A stretch of 64,000 nucleotides of DNA from Microstegium vimineum (GCA_022036555.1 CM039119.1:25936723-26000722); one strand, 5' to 3'; counted from the stretch's first letter, positions 10,489 through 22,571 are shown. Notes: generated by a model from the letters alone, not told the origin. Numbers and translations: made by a program.

Positions 10489-11700
10489 AATTAATTTCTT
10501 CATGAAAGTTATCACTTAGTTTATTTCCCTTTTAATATTGAATAAAAACAAGAAGATCGTATTTGAAACTAAAACTTGAAAAGTGACATGATCTATGATG
10601 TTCTAAGGGTAAAAGCGTCATAAAGATGAATTCTTGCTTTTGTTTATGCTAGTGGGAAAATATCTTGATAGGAAACCATATTGACTAAGTTGTTGATTAA
10701 TGTGATATAAGTTCTTGGCTCATGATTCATACCCTGTCTATTTAAAGTGCTTGGAGATTAATTTTTGAAAAACGTCATAAAACCATAATGTCACTACTCC
10801 TCTATAGTGAGAAATTCCTACCAAAGCCATATATGCTTATGCATGTTCAAAACCTTCCTCATATGCATCTTATAATCACGTTGAATTTGGTCAAACCTTG
10901 TGACCCTTGTTGAGAGTTATGTCATAGTTCAAAGATCAAGATCACGTACACGCCACATAATTTTCGCTGCTTCTACACTGGAAGTACGTAAAAACATGTC
11001 TTTCATTTACATGATCCATGTTCATCCAATAAATACTCTAGAAATAAATGTTATGATCTCTCTCAAAATTCCTCAAAAGAGATATGACTATCATGAAAAT
11101 AATGATGAGCAAAAGCTCTAAAAAAATAAAAAATTATGATGATAGCCATGTCTCAAATAATCCTAAAGTTAGAGAGATCATATACATAGTTAAGGAGTAC
11201 ATGTTAGTCCAATACCATTGTCCACACACGTGCACATCTTGATCTAGGATTATGACGTTCTTCTCTTTGGATCCTTGTTTTGGCTTTACAATATAAGTGA
11301 TACAAGTTTGCTACATTGATTATCCCTACCTAAGCTCCACTTCAGCCATTAGAAGTAGGAAGATACAAAGAAGGCAACCTCTTTATGCCTTGGTAAGGCA
11401 TCATACACTTTGAGTGACTTAGAGTACTATAAGAGGAGTAAGTTGACTTATGAGATTTCTTTTAAAAATTTTATCAAAAACTCCAAGTACTAAAATATGA
11501 TTTGGGAAAGATGACTTTGCCTTGAGAACTGTTCCATTCTTCAACTCCTCAAGGATATATGTTAGCCAGTACTACATATCCCATTGGTATGACAAAATGT
11601 CTTGAGTGAATCTTTATGTTTGCTTTGTACTTTGAATAGCATAGTCTTGTTAACTTTTAACCTTTACTCGAGGACAAGCAAAGAGGTAAGCATAGTCTTG

Positions 11701-13367
11701 AATACCGTCAACATCCTCATATTCGAAGGAAAACAAGCATAACATGAACATATTTTATCCAATAACTTGGTTCCACATGTATATGTCCTCTATTTGAATG
11801 TAGGCACAAAACGTCATAATTCGGGGCCCAACATGACATATTTCCATGTATGGAAAATGTGCAAACCCAATACACCATCATGATGGACATTACCTCTAGA
11901 AGCTACCTGCAAAAGATGAGCTTATTTGGCCACAAAAGACAGTCGGCCGACCGTACTTTGGGCCCAATCTTGGACAACAGAATCCACACCTATCAAGGAG
12001 GTCCCACGCCGAAGGGGAGGCCCAGGGCTCTCTATAGGGGGTCGGGCGACCACCCTATGGGGCCACCAAGGCCTCCCATGTGTCCATGATCCAAGCACAA
12101 CCTCTAGAGTGAAGATCCACCCTTGGATCTCCTCTGTGCTTCTTCTCAACGGCTCTAGATCAAAGCACAAGGATACATGGGCCCACAAACTATCTCGGAA
12201 AACTACCAAACTTTGCTAATGTGTCGATGACATGTGGGCCATACTCCACGCGAAATATGGCCACAACTAGCGGTCGGCCGGCCGCTTGTGTGGGCCCAGA
12301 GGCCACCCACAGCCCCCCTGACCTGTGGGGACACCTTCTAGAAGGAAGAGGCAGGTCCCACCTTCCATAGGGTGGTCAGCCGACCATGCCCTGGTACCTA
12401 GAGTCTCCCCCGAGCTCTCCACCGCCTTCCGGCATGCCACCATGCATCCACATGATCTCCACTGTTGATCTAAGTCGGTTTTAATGATGGTTTGATCCTA
12501 CGGTGGCTGATGGAGGTGGCGTGGATCGTTGACGTGGAACTGGAGTTGCCCCTACTCCACCTCTAGCTATAAATACCCCCTAGGCCTTCACTCTCACTCA
12601 TGCCTCATTGGAGAAACACTACTCCTTAGTCTCTTAGCGGAGCTCTTCAGTAGTGCTATGCTAGTTGGAGGAGAGTGAGGAGAGTCTGGAGGATAGCCGG
12701 GCCTGTCTGGCATCTTCTCCGGAGTTCTTCCTTGGCGGATGCGAGTCTCTTGTAAGTTCAGCACTTGTAACTGATACATCCGAGTTCTTTATAGTATTTG
12801 ATATTCTACTTCTGGCATAGCTGTTATACATCTTTTTGTGCTTGTTCATCGCTTTACTTTAAGTAGAGTGTTTTAACCTTAAAGCTTGGGTTAAAGTAAT
12901 AAGAATAGTGTAGATGTGGTGTCTAGACTTGATCTTGCCTTTGTAAATCGCTTATCGCGCGGATTGTTTGTGGATGCTAGTAGAAGGTGACAGCTCTATC
13001 TAGTCTTCGTATTCCACCACGCGTGTCAGATAAGTTCTTAAAAGGTAGGGCCTCAATACAACTTGATGGCGCGGTCCGGTTAGAGTTTTGTCCTCTTTCT
13101 GATCTATCCCATCGCCTCCTGCAAGAGAAGGGCTGAAAAAGCCAGTATAACCAGTTATACCTTGTTAGATATCTTTGCTATATCGAACCTCTCAACCCAA
13201 TTATCATAGTCTCCCTTGATCCATCATAGGACATATCCATATTTCTAGTTAACTCACTTCTCATTCCCTGTGGAAAATACGATACCTGGAATACTCCCGG
13301 TGAAGTGCTACAACGGTATAATCTGTGTGCTTGCGGATTTATCCAATAGTCATAAGAAATACCAACA
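11701..13367 (+). mobile_element. 3' LTR of A1
   Basis: This matches the A2 LTRs (44466-45994 and 55713-57236) in reverse orientation. The first 45 or so bases, including the TG start, are missing: the pre-LTR text ends at 11700 and resumes at aataccgtcaacatcc. It ends exactly at …accaaca. It carries GGTCGGCCGACC variants near 11940, 12038, 12270 and 12365 and a TATA box at 12567. It continues into C1's LTR and not into a primer site, so it is a 3' LTR. Confidence 0.82.
12567..12576 (+). promoter_or_regulatory. TATA box of A1 LTR
   Basis: CTATAAATAC lies after cctactccacctctag, the same context as in the A0 and A2 LTRs. It marks the U3 promoter of this family. Confidence 0.6.
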
Positions 13368-14288
13368 CTCGCCACCAAGGCTTGCCTACGTCCAGGTTGT
13401 TGAGGTGCGCCACACAAAGCTCAAGCTCACCACAAAGGTTGGCTCTTTCCTCGGTCTCAAGTCAAGAGAGTGAACTCTTGAGATGAGGGGCAATGTATTA
13501 GCAAAGTGGTGGTGTTACAAAACTCCCTAGGCTGCCACACGAAGTTGGCAAGCTCAGGGCAACGCCTAGCCGGCTAGGAGCAAAACTCCAAGAGTAACAA
13601 ACTCAAACCGCCGGCCACCAAGCGAACCAAATGCTTGTAGGAGTTCAAGATCCGAGGGAGAAGCTTCCGCTGAAGCTTGGAGGCTCAAACTCTCAAAGAT
13701 TTGAGTAGAAATCAATGGAGGATAGTGTTGGAGCAACCAAGCAAGAAAGGGGGACCAAGAAGAGAGCTTCTCAAGTCTGTTCTCGAAATGAATTTGAGTG
13801 AATGGCAGAGATTACCGTTGGGGAAGTGAGAGTATAAGGTTATACCCCCTCACTGCCAATGGGCAGATTTCAAGTCACGACAGTGCCAGCCATAGGTGCG
13901 GTAGTGCCGGACTGCCCGGGCGGCCTGAAGCCCGGCACTGCCGGCCTGGCAGAGTCAACAAAGATGAAAGCAAGGAATTGCTGGCTACTTTGCCAAAGAT
14001 ACATATGGAGGTGTATACTGGGTGTATAGATATAGCATTTGGTTCACTTGTTGGCATGCGTGTTGAATCCCTCTTAATAGTACGACATACCTAACTCAAA
14101 TTCAAACCATAAATGAAATAAAGTCCCTTTGAGCTTGTTGCCATGCACTTTTGTAATTGGAGGGGTCTGCCAACCTGTTCATCAACCTCCTAACTTTCAA
14201 CCTACTTGTCACACTTGAAGAGTCTCATTAGTTCTCTAATTATGTTGTCATGTCACAAAAACCCACTTAGAACTTGATTGCACTTTCA
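13368..14288 (-). mobile_element. 3' LTR of C1, truncated
   Basis: It matches 22917-23829 of the 5' LTR. On the minus strand it starts TGAAAGTGCAATC at 14288. The last 345 bases of the LTR are missing because A1's LTR end abuts at 13367/13368. The palindrome-like motif gGCACTGCCgg occurs near 13880-13945. Confidence 0.88.
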
Positions 14289-14945
14289 ATCTCCCCCTTT
14301 TTGATGATTGATGACAACACACTTAGAGCTTACAAAAGTGAAGTGATAATCTGAGACAATACAAGTCATGGGTGTAGGAGCTCCCCCCTAAATGTGTGAA
14401 TAGGAATTTGAATTTCCAATTTGTCATGAGAAGCCAAAATTCACACAAGAGTGAAAATAGGGCTCCCCCTACATCTAAGGCTGCTGTGGGGTGCTGAAAC
14501 ATAGTGTCAAAATATATACGTGATGCACAAGAACCTGTCTCAAGCAATCAAAGTGCTTGTTGTCAATAGCAGAGCGACACTGCCACGCCTAAGCCCGGCA
14601 CTGTCGGCCTAACTGCCAACTGCAAAGCTGTGGAAGCACAAGCACGACCACACAACAAGATATAAGTGTAAACTAAAGACACACAGAGACAAGCATGATA
14701 TATATGAGAGAGTATATGTCCACAAATAACACAAATCAAGTACTAACGTGGCAATATTACAATAAAATAGTTTTGTTGCTCTCTCATCTCACAAACTAAA
14801 AACAACTTAAGATAGATCAAGTGCCAACAGCTGCTGCTCCTCTATGACCGTCGAAGATTGTTGTACCCCCTTCACTTAGTAATTATCCCCCTTTGGCAAC
14901 AAGTCACCAAAAAGAAGAGAAAAACATAGAAAAAAAGAATACAAG
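14289..14945 (-). other. C1 polypurine tract and 3' spacer
   Basis: Directly upstream (minus strand) of the 3' LTR is CAAAAAGGGGGAGAT (plus 14289-14303), the plus-strand primer site, preceded by GTTGTCATCAATCATC. The rest up to 14945 is AT-rich spacer without a gene, apart from a short GGCAC/TGCCG motif group near 14580-14605. Confidence 0.75.
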
Positions 14946-16421
14946 CTAGTCACTGTCCTTATCCATCCGATCGGTGTCATGGGAATAAGAAGAAACTGTG
15001 AAGTGGACTCGAGGAGCTCTGGAACGACTGCTGCGTCTCTGGGGCTTCTGCTCTTGAATCTCCTCCTTATCCTCATCATCATCATCGTCCTCATCATCAA
15101 AGCTGGACTCCTCACTAAGGTCAGGTGGAGGAAGAGGTGGAGAGTGCTGTCTGAGATCCTGCTGCTCTCTAAGCTCTCTGATCTCAAGTCTAGCCTCATA
15201 GACAGTGGTAGAGGCATAGCAAATGCTAGTAAAGATCTTCAGAAACCTACCAATTTTGCCTTTCTTCTTGCCTCTGCTAGCTACTGCTCTAGAAGACTCA
15301 GGGCGATCTGAGGCTATTGCCCTGTTTCTAGTAGAGGTTGTCTGAGCTGTAGAATGTACTACCTTCTCACCACTGTAGGGCTCATGAACTGTGTCCTTGG
15401 TAAAGATACGTCCAGATACCCTCTCAATGATGAACATAAGATAGGGTGCATAGGGAATACCCTTCCTAGCATCATCAGCTGCAACAAATAACTCATTCCA
15501 AATGTAGCAAGAGACTAAAAAAGCTGGCTCACTCGTCTTCATCCTTAGCAGGACATTCTTGGAAGAGCCATATAGGTTGGAGGCAGCCCCCACCTTGGGA
15601 TAAAGAGTGGTCCTGAAGAGGTTGTTTAGGATATAGTACTTGCTCCTTAACCCCTTCACAAGACCATCAACCTCATCTGGCTTGATATACAAAGAAGAAA
15701 TCTCAGAATTGGTTAGCCATCTCTCATCATGAATATCTGAGCATCTCCTATCATCCTCTCCAAAACCAAGGAGACGGACAAAAGTGACATAGTCAAGCTT
15801 GTAGTGCATCCCCTCAGTCATCCAATGGATCACATGATTTTCTCTGTCAAAGTGATAGGTGGCAAAGAACTAATAAATTATTTCAGTATTCCAATCATAC
15901 ATGTTTATTTGCTTGCATAGATCAATGACCCTGTCAAACTCTAGATCCCTCTTGTTCTCAAGATGTTCCCAATCAATATACTTCATTTTTATGATCTTGG
16001 GCTTCTTAGCATGGAACAGAACAGAGGAGTAAAAGTCTGAGTGGAATGTGTTCCAGAACCTATAGTCCACTCCCATATCCTTGGGCACATCATAGGGAAA
16101 GATTGCCCTTTGCTCCTGGACAATCCTATACTAATTTTGATAATTGACTCTTGCTCTTGCACGGGTGTCTTATGGCTCCCTGACCAACACCTCCTCAACA
16201 TGAGGAATGAGATAAGACCCATCAAAGAGCTTAAGATTTGGAGGTGTCTCAGGACAAGCACCCTCCCTGATGGTTCTTCGAGCCATCTGCAACTCACTTT
16301 CCCTCCTGATCCTTTCTCTAGGACTCAGGCCATCATCAACACCACCTCGGCCTCCTCTGCTAGCTCGGGCCTTTGTCCTTGGACCCTTTCCTCTAACACT
16401 GCTTGGTCCACCAGCTTCCAT
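14946..16421 (-). pseudogene. C1 extra ORF (Athila-ORF1-like / putative plant transposon protein), disrupted
   Basis: One frame of 492 codons runs from ATG 16421 to the stop near 14946, interrupted by three in-frame stops (near 16173, 16134 and 15870). The amino part is basic and low-complexity. The middle has VDYRFWNTFHSDFYSSVL, YIDWEHLENK, MYDWNTEIIY, then HWMTEGMHYKLDYVTFVRLL and GFGEDD. This matches a widespread plant retrotransposon protein of unknown role (ATHILA ORF1-like family). The carboxy end has an acidic run (SSFDDEDDDDDED) and an RS-rich basic tail. Its place between RNase H and the 3' LTR is where some Sireviruses carry an envelope-like ORF, but no signal peptide or membrane segment is seen here. 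Confidence 0.72.
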
Positions 16422-17348
16422 CTATGCATTAAAAGAGAGAAGGTTAAGTTGCTACACTAAAATAGTGACTAAGATTTCTAGTGGAGAGATTCAACCAAAA
16501 CCAAGAGTCAATAGTTGATTTGAGAAGCAAAAGTAGTAGTGCTGCAGCACAGGGCCTAGTACTGCCAGCCTCTGGTGCAGCACTGCCACACTGGTGCAGA
16601 CAACACCATGTGTTGCTTTTCCAATCCACCATGGAATCTTTGTTTTGACTCAATCTAGCCACTAGAACTACATCACCATACATAATGCAACTACTAGCAA
16701 CCTAAATCCCATCTCAAAATCCATACATTGCATAGATCGAGCCAAGTTAGGGTTTCATGTTATTTCCTTTGAATGAGAGGGGTGAGGATGAAGAAAGGCT
16801 GGCTTGAATGGAGCTTGACACAGGGAGCAAGATCCCCACAACCTCCTCCAATGGCAGCACCACCGGAGAGCGGCACCGCCGGGAAGAAAAGGGAGACCTC
16901 CGGACTCCTTGGTCGCCTTGAGGGAGAGAGAGGAGAGGGAGAGGTGTTGTTGGTTGCAGAAAACAAATTGGGATAGAGTCCCCTCGGGCCTGGGCAAAGA
17001 AAAAGGCTTGGTCCCAAGAGATAGGACCTGAGACCCGACTGCTCGGTGCAGTTAAGTCGCGGCACTGCCGCGGCTAGGCCCGGCACTGCCGCGCACCCCC
17101 GGCACTTCCACGCTAGGGGCCAGCACTGCCGGCCTACCAGGGCAGTGAGGAGCTATGCCACTCATGTACTCTATATTTATGTATAATAGACACATACCCC
17201 TTGCCATATGTTGGTCAGTAAGCAAATCATCAATACATACAATGACCAACACACACAAGTTTTTTTTAAATGGTTTTAAAACACATAATTGAATGTTTTC
17301 AAAGTTTTTCCTAAGTCGCTAGGTGGACAAACAAATATGTGCTATAGT
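16422..17348 (-). other. C1 spacer between RNase H and extra ORF
   Basis: No gene is recognised. The stretch contains a dense cluster of GGCACTGCCG-like words (17050-17140, and near 16540-16590). The frames 16755-17086 on both strands look like by-products of GC-rich leader sequence. It probably includes the leader of the extra ORF. Confidence 0.5.
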
Positions 17349-18239
17349 TCAAACCACGTTATGAGAATCAAGTATATTCACCTCACTACGCAAAACACAA
17401 AATCTTGTCTCATCTAGAGGCTTAGTGAAGATATCAGCTAGTTGTTTTTCGGTGCTCACATGGCGAGTTGTGATATCTCCTTTTAATTCGTGGTCTCTCA
17501 AGAAGTGATTACAGATGTCTATGTGTTTGGTTCTAGAGTGACTAACTGGGTTATTTGCAAGTTTGATGGCACTCTCGTTATCACACAAGAGAGGTATCTT
17601 GGTGAATTGACATCCAAAATCTTTTAAGGTTTGCCTCATCCAAAGTAGTTGAGCACAACATGCGCTGGCTGCAACATACTTGGCCTTGGCTGTGGAAAGG
17701 GCTACACAATTTTGCTTTTTAGAACTCCAAGACACTAGGGACCATCCAAGGAATTGACACGTCCCCGAAGTGCTTTTTTGGTCTACCTTGCAACTGGCGT
17801 AATCAGAATCTGAATACCCAAGTAGATCAAACTTAGAGCCCTTAGGATACCACAAGCCAAGGTTAGGAGTGAAAACTAGATATCTCAAGATTCTCTTAAC
17901 AACCACTAGGTGGCACTCTTTCGGGTTAGCTTGAAATCTAGCACACATGCACACACTAAACATTATGTCCGACCTAGATGCACATAAGTAAAGGAGAGAG
18001 CCTATCATGGAACGATATACCTTTATGTCCACAGATTTCCCTCCTTCATCAAGATCAAGATGTCCATTGGTTAGCATGGGAGTCTTGATCAACTTTGCAT
18101 TCACCATGTCAAACTTCCTTAACATATCATGGGTGTACTTGGTTTGGCATAACAAAGTCCCTTCCTTGAGTTGCTTGATTTGAAAACCGAGGAAAAACTT
18201 TAGCTCACCCATCATAGACATCTCAAATCTCTTAGTCAT
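17349..18239 (-). pseudogene. C1 reverse transcriptase carboxy end and RNase H
   Basis: Reading from 18239, the frame starts at MTKRFEMSMMGELKFFLG, which in copia proteins lies just after the YVDD catalytic site. It continues through thumb and connection (RYLVFTPNLGLWYPKG) into copia RNase H (YSDSDYASC, LSTAKAKYVAASACCAQLLW, LLCDNESAIKLANNP, HIDICNHFLRDH) and ends with QLADIFTKPLDETRF. In the usual LSTAEAEY motif the glutamate codons read lysine (AKAKY), so a catalytic acid is altered. The upstream palm with YVDD is absent, making this a remnant. Confidence 0.9.
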
Positions 18240-18554
18240 GATCCTTCTTTAATTCTGGGAGCAGTAGCTTCAGCATCTTGAGGTTCCACCTCTGTGGCCT
18301 CGCCTTCTTGTGGTCTAATGTCACCAATAGCCATGTTCTTGATTGCCTCACATGGTGGTTCCTCATTACCTACAACACTTTGATCAATTTGCTCTACTTG
18401 AGAGCCATTAGATTCATCAAATGTCACATCTATCGCGATTTCAATTTTCTCTAATGTCTTGTTGAATACGCGATAGGCATGCTCATTTGATCCATAACCA
18501 AGAAGAAAATCTTCATCAACTTTAGGTGCAAATTTAGAGGTTTTGGGCTTTTTG
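18240..18554 (-). pseudogene. C1 integrase-to-RT linker with reverse transcriptase deletion point
   Basis: The frame 18427-18236 (MTFDESNGSQVEQIDQ … IGDIRPQE) corresponds to the linker that follows integrase in C2 (VEFYETNGSQDEKE … IGDIRPKQ). It ends at EGS plus stop and is followed immediately by RNase H-side sequence. In C2 about 1 kb coding the RT fingers and palm lies between the same two landmarks; here it is missing. The join lies at about 18240. Confidence 0.75.
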
Positions 18555-19433
18555 TTAAGTATGAACTCTAAAGTATGACACCTTTGGTTTGTTACCGGTT
18601 AACAACTCATATGAAGTATTCTTCAAGATCTTGTGTACATAGAGCCGATTGATTGCATGGCAAGTGGTGTTGACGGCTTCGGCCCAAAAGATATCTGAAG
18701 TCTTGTACTCATCTAGCATTGTCCTTGCCATGTCAATGAGTATCCGGTTCTTCCTCTCTACTACACCATTTTGTTGAGGGGTGTATGGAACTGAAAACTC
18801 ATGCTTGATGCCCTCCTCATCAAGAAACTCCTCCACTTGAGTGTTCTTAAACTCGGTTCCAGTGTCACTACGAACTTTCTTGATTTGGAAACTGAATTCT
18901 CTTTGTGCTCTTCTAATGAAGGTTTTCACCTTATCTTGCACTTGTGCCTTATCATACATGAAAAACACCCAAGTGAAACGAGTAAAATCATCAACAATAA
19001 CTAAACCATGTTTGTTACTGCCAATGCTAAGGTAGGCCACAGGTCCAAAGAGATCCATGTGAATTAGCTCTAATGGTTGCTTGGTGGAAACAATGCTCTT
19101 TGTTGGGTGAGGTGCACCTACTTGCTTTCCGGCTTGGCATGCACTACAAATTCTATCTTTCTCAAAATGAACATTTGTTAGTCCAAAAATGTGTTCATCC
19201 TTTAGGAGTTTGGCCAAGTTCTTCATCCCAACATGAGCTAGTCGGCGATGCCATAACCAACCCATGCTAGATTTTGCCACTAAACAAGTCTCCAGCTTAG
19301 CATTACTTTTGTTGAAATTAACTAGGTAAAGCTTGCCCTTCAAATGACCCGTAAAGACAATAGAGAAATCCTCTCTCTTAAGAACTTCCACACCCTTATC
19401 AGTAAAGAGACAATTGTAGCTCATCTCACACAA
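18555..19433 (-). pseudogene. C1 GAG-pre-integrase and integrase
   Basis: Residues SSMGWLWHRRLAHVGMKNLA to ICSACQAG form the H-H-C-C zinc site. The integrase core follows with D in LELIHMDLFGP, D in VRSDTGTEF and E in QQNGVVERKNR, so the DDE triad is intact. Target motif WAEAVNTTCHAINRLY is present. The frame ends early in YFRVHT where copia integrase would continue with FGCKC, so the carboxy part is shifted into the next frame. Confidence 0.9.
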
Positions 19434-19835
19434 TTATGAAACAGACAACAAGTTGTAACTCAACGAATTCACATGTAAAATATTTGAGATAGAATGATTA
19501 AGAGTTATAACAACTTTACCAAGACCAATCACTTACCCTTTAGAGTTGTCACCAAAGATGATATTCTCACTTGAGTTGGAAGTTGGGGAATATAATGAGA
19601 ACATACTCTTCTCTCTGGTCATATGATTTGTACATCCACTATCAAGCACCCAAGTTGATCCACCGGAGGAGTATGCCTACAAAACAATTTAGTTCCTAAA
19701 TTTAGGTCCCCAATTAATCTTGGGGCCTTGCATGTTAGTAACAACAATTTTGGAAACCCAAACATTCATGCTTCTTTTATCATGTCTCTCATCACCCACA
19801 AATTCTGCAATGACTTTACCAAGGTCATTACATTT
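19434..19835 (-). pseudogene. C1 aspartic protease region
   Basis: Reverse-complement translation of 19680-19440 gives GGSTWVLDSGCTNHMT, the copia protease active-site motif with LDSG. It continues to IIFGDNSKG. In-frame stops lie after KFRN and IVL (before the motif), after NSKG, and before LCEMS, so the product cannot be made as one chain. It sits between gag and integrase as expected. Confidence 0.8.
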
Positions 19836-19841
19836 CAGCAC

Positions 19842-22521
19842 TTAGCAAGATGATAAGCTTCTTTGAGGTGACCTTGCCTTTGGTTGATATGCAAACTTGT
19901 TTTTGACCACCCTGATTGAATCCTTGGGTTTCGGAGAAACCTGCTTTTGCCTGGGCATCCTCTTGGCATGGGCTTGAGCTTGATCAGGTAAAGCACTGGT
20001 AGCCTTCCCTTTAGTGGGGCGCGACACTGCCACGGTCTGTGCAGGCTGATCTGCACCAATGCTTCCCTTCTTCTCAAACTTGACACACTCAATGCCTTTC
20101 ATTGTTTTTCTTCCATTGGTTTTACCTCCTTGAATATGCCCAAGCCCATCCTTGATGGATGGATGCCTTCCATCCTTGTATTGGATTTTCTTTGGCTCAA
20201 CTTTGTCTTTATCATTTTTGCTAGAGACTGAAATGACATTGTTGAGCCTTGCTATCTCTTTCTTCATGGCCTCCATGTTGTCAAGGTTAGTGGAATAATC
20301 ATTCAAATCAATATTATAGCATTTCCCACATCCTTGACTAGTGGAAGGAGAAGAGTCATCATTTGCCTTAGTGAGATGTGAGTTTCCCTCCCAAAGGAGA
20401 TTGTATTGAGCATCAAGCTCTTGATGCTTTTTAGTCAAGCCACAATGGTTTTGCTTTTTTAGTCAAGCCACAATGGTTTTGCTTGAGGTCACTATACTCC
20501 TTCCTAGTGAGAGCATGAGCTTCTTGTTCTTTGGCCAAGGCCTTAGTTAAAGAGCTCACCTCACTCCTCTCTAATGCAAGGGCTTCCTTGTTAGTACTAT
20601 AGAGATCCTCTTGTTTAATAAGAGTCTTTTCTCTAGATTCTAACTCAGCCTTGGTAGTCTCTAGTTCTTCCATTAGGTTAGCAATGAAGATTTTGGTCTT
20701 ATTATCCATCTTTTTAGTTATTTCATTTATTTCTTCATCACTAGAGCCATCATCACTAGAGTAATCACTAGAATCACTACTAGAGATATCATTAGGAGGA
20801 GTTATGGGTTTCAGTTTTCGTTGTACCTTCTCACCCTTTGCCATGAGACAAATGTGAGGGGAGCATTCATCATCATTGGACATGTTGTTGAAGAGCTTTG
20901 GTGAAGTGGATGACTTGTGAATAGCAATGGTTGCCATCTCTTCATCTTCACTTGAGCTTTCTACCGTTGAGTCCCACTCATGCCCAATATGTGCTTCACC
21001 CACATATCTCTTGCATTTTTTGTAGTCACCTTTATCTTCTCTCTTGCCTTTACCAAACTTGTTGTCTTTCTTCTCATTTGGGCAATCGGCAATGAAGTGC
21101 TCGGTGCTAAAACAATTGTAGCGAGTTCTTGATTTCTTATTTGGGAACCTTCTCCTCATGAGCTTGTACCCATTTCTCTTTATGCCCTTATTGAATCTTT
21201 TCATGAATAAGGCCATGTCATCTATCTTCTCAAACTGTCCATCTTCACTATCACCTTCACTTGATGTTGAAGCTTCAGGTTCATGCTTGATAGCTTTAGC
21301 TGCTTGGGCTTTGCTTGATGAGGCTTGCTTGCTGGTTTTGGGACAGCTAGGAGCTGATTTCTTCCTGCTCTTGTTGGCTTTGAGAGCCACATCCTTGATC
21401 TTCATCCCTTCTATCCTTGCAATTCACCAAGCTTCTTTCTTTCAAGTGCTTCTTCTCTTTGCAAATCAAAGGTCATTATCCTTCCAAGCACATCACTTGG
21501 TGTGAAGTACTCAAACTTCTTCTTGTCTCTAATCAATGTCACACAGTTTCATTTTTTAGAGAGTAGGCTTCAAGCATAATCTTGACTACCTTGTGATCAT
21601 TGACCTCTTCACCACCAAGTCCTCTAATCTTGCCAACAATAACTATTAATCTATCAAACATTTATTGTGACCCTTCACCTTCATTGATCACAAACCGGTT
21701 GAGCTTGGCCATTAATAAATCAATCTTGGACTGTCTCACTTTGCTCACACCCTCATGTGCAAGGTGCAAGGTGTCCCATATTTCCTTGGCAACCTCCAAG
21801 CCCAATCACCTTCTTGTACTCATCAGCATCTAATGCACTTAGCAACACACTAGTTGCTTGTACATTGAGTTGTATGCAGCGAAGCTCGGTGTTGGTAGGG
21901 CTTGTAGGATCCAACGGAGGCTCACATCCTCTATGAACAATCTCCCAAGCACTGGGGTGAAGACCTACAAGATAAGCTTTCATCAAGTATTTCCACTTGG
22001 CAAAGTTAGTCCCATCAAAATGAGGCAACTTGCCCACAGGAACATGGAAAAGAGGCTTATGCTCATGGTTAGAGATAAATGAATAATTAAAGGATATGGC
22101 GGAGTATTTCTTGCTGTCATCATCCTTCTTCTTTTCTTGTTTCTTCATATTCTTCGAGGCTTGGTATGATGCATCATCATCACCATCGGAGCTGCTAGAA
22201 TCAACCTCCACTTGAGAGGCTTTCTCTTTGCTTTTCTTCAGCTCCTCCTCCTTGGCCTTGAGCTTCTTCTTTAGCCTTCTCACTTCTCTTCTATGGAGCT
22301 TCTCGGCAAGCTTCAAGCTTCTAGCTTCATTGATTGCATCCTCTTCTTTTTGCAATCTTTTTCCTTCTCTTCTTAGTCTTCTTTCTTCTTGCTTTCTCAC
22401 CTTCGGACATGCCAGCGGTGGTCAAATATTTGTCCATGGCCACACTTTCATCGCTGATGTCCGTGGAGTGTAAATCCACCTCCTTGGGGTCAACATGCTT
22501 GACTCCACCCTCTTCGGCCAT
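19842..22521 (-). pseudogene. C1 gag, disrupted by shifts and a 28-bp duplication
   Basis: The start ATG at 22521 lies 37 bases past the primer site. The order is: basic, coiled-coil-like amino end (RRLKKKLKAKEEELKKSKEK); gag core (LPHFDGTNFAKWKYLMKAYL, LHPSAWEIV, about 22050-21850); zinc-knuckle region (YNCFSTEHFIADCPNE, about 21110) in which the first of four ligands is Tyr instead of Cys; a long acidic, Ser-rich and coiled-coil stretch; then a basic tail to 19842. Frames change near 22400, 21760 and 20435. The last change is caused by a tandem 28-bp duplication (20431-20458 and 20459-20486). The length and the long carboxy extension fit Sirevirus gag. Confidence 0.85.
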
Positions 22522-22557
22522 TACCTCACATGGTTAAGTGCTTATTGAGGTAACCTT

Positions 22558-22569
22558 GCTCTCATACCA
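22558..22569 (-). other. Primer-binding site of C1
   Basis: On the minus strand TGGTATGAGAGC matches, with one change, the initiator-methionine tRNA site TGGTATCAGAGC used by copia elements. It lies two bases after the LTR end, which fixes the LTR boundary at 22572. Confidence 0.9.
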
Positions 22570-22571
22570 CT

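Larger units (their letters stand above)
7837..11700 (+). mobile_element. A1 3' internal region, mostly non-coding
   Basis: About 3.9 kb lies between the protease-like frame and the LTR and is collinear with 45995-49885 of A2 on the opposite strand. It carries GGTCGGCCGACC palindromes near 9240, 10329 and 11940 and a CATCGGCCGATG variant near 10219. Three short ORFs kept in both copies are listed separately. Otherwise no polymerase, integrase or envelope gene is recognisable. The region ends with cgaggacaagcaaagaggtaag, the same pre-LTR text as A2. Confidence 0.7.
6496..13367 (+). mobile_element. Athila-like element A1, 5'-truncated
   Basis: The segment is collinear with the complete minus-strand element A2 (44466-57236): protease-like frame, about 3.9 kb of 3' region, then LTR. 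Its gag core, primer site and 5' LTR are absent, replaced by G3 sequence. The LTR end at 13367 (accaaca) abuts a truncated copia LTR (C1), which suggests that A1 inserted into C1 or that the two were joined by a deletion. No target duplication can be checked because the left end is lost. Confidence 0.75.

Noticed and set aside
16755..17086. Open frames of 108 and 80 codons in a GC-rich leader
   Set aside because: They overlap in several frames, have no recognisable domain and sit in the C1 spacer rich in GGCACTGCC words.
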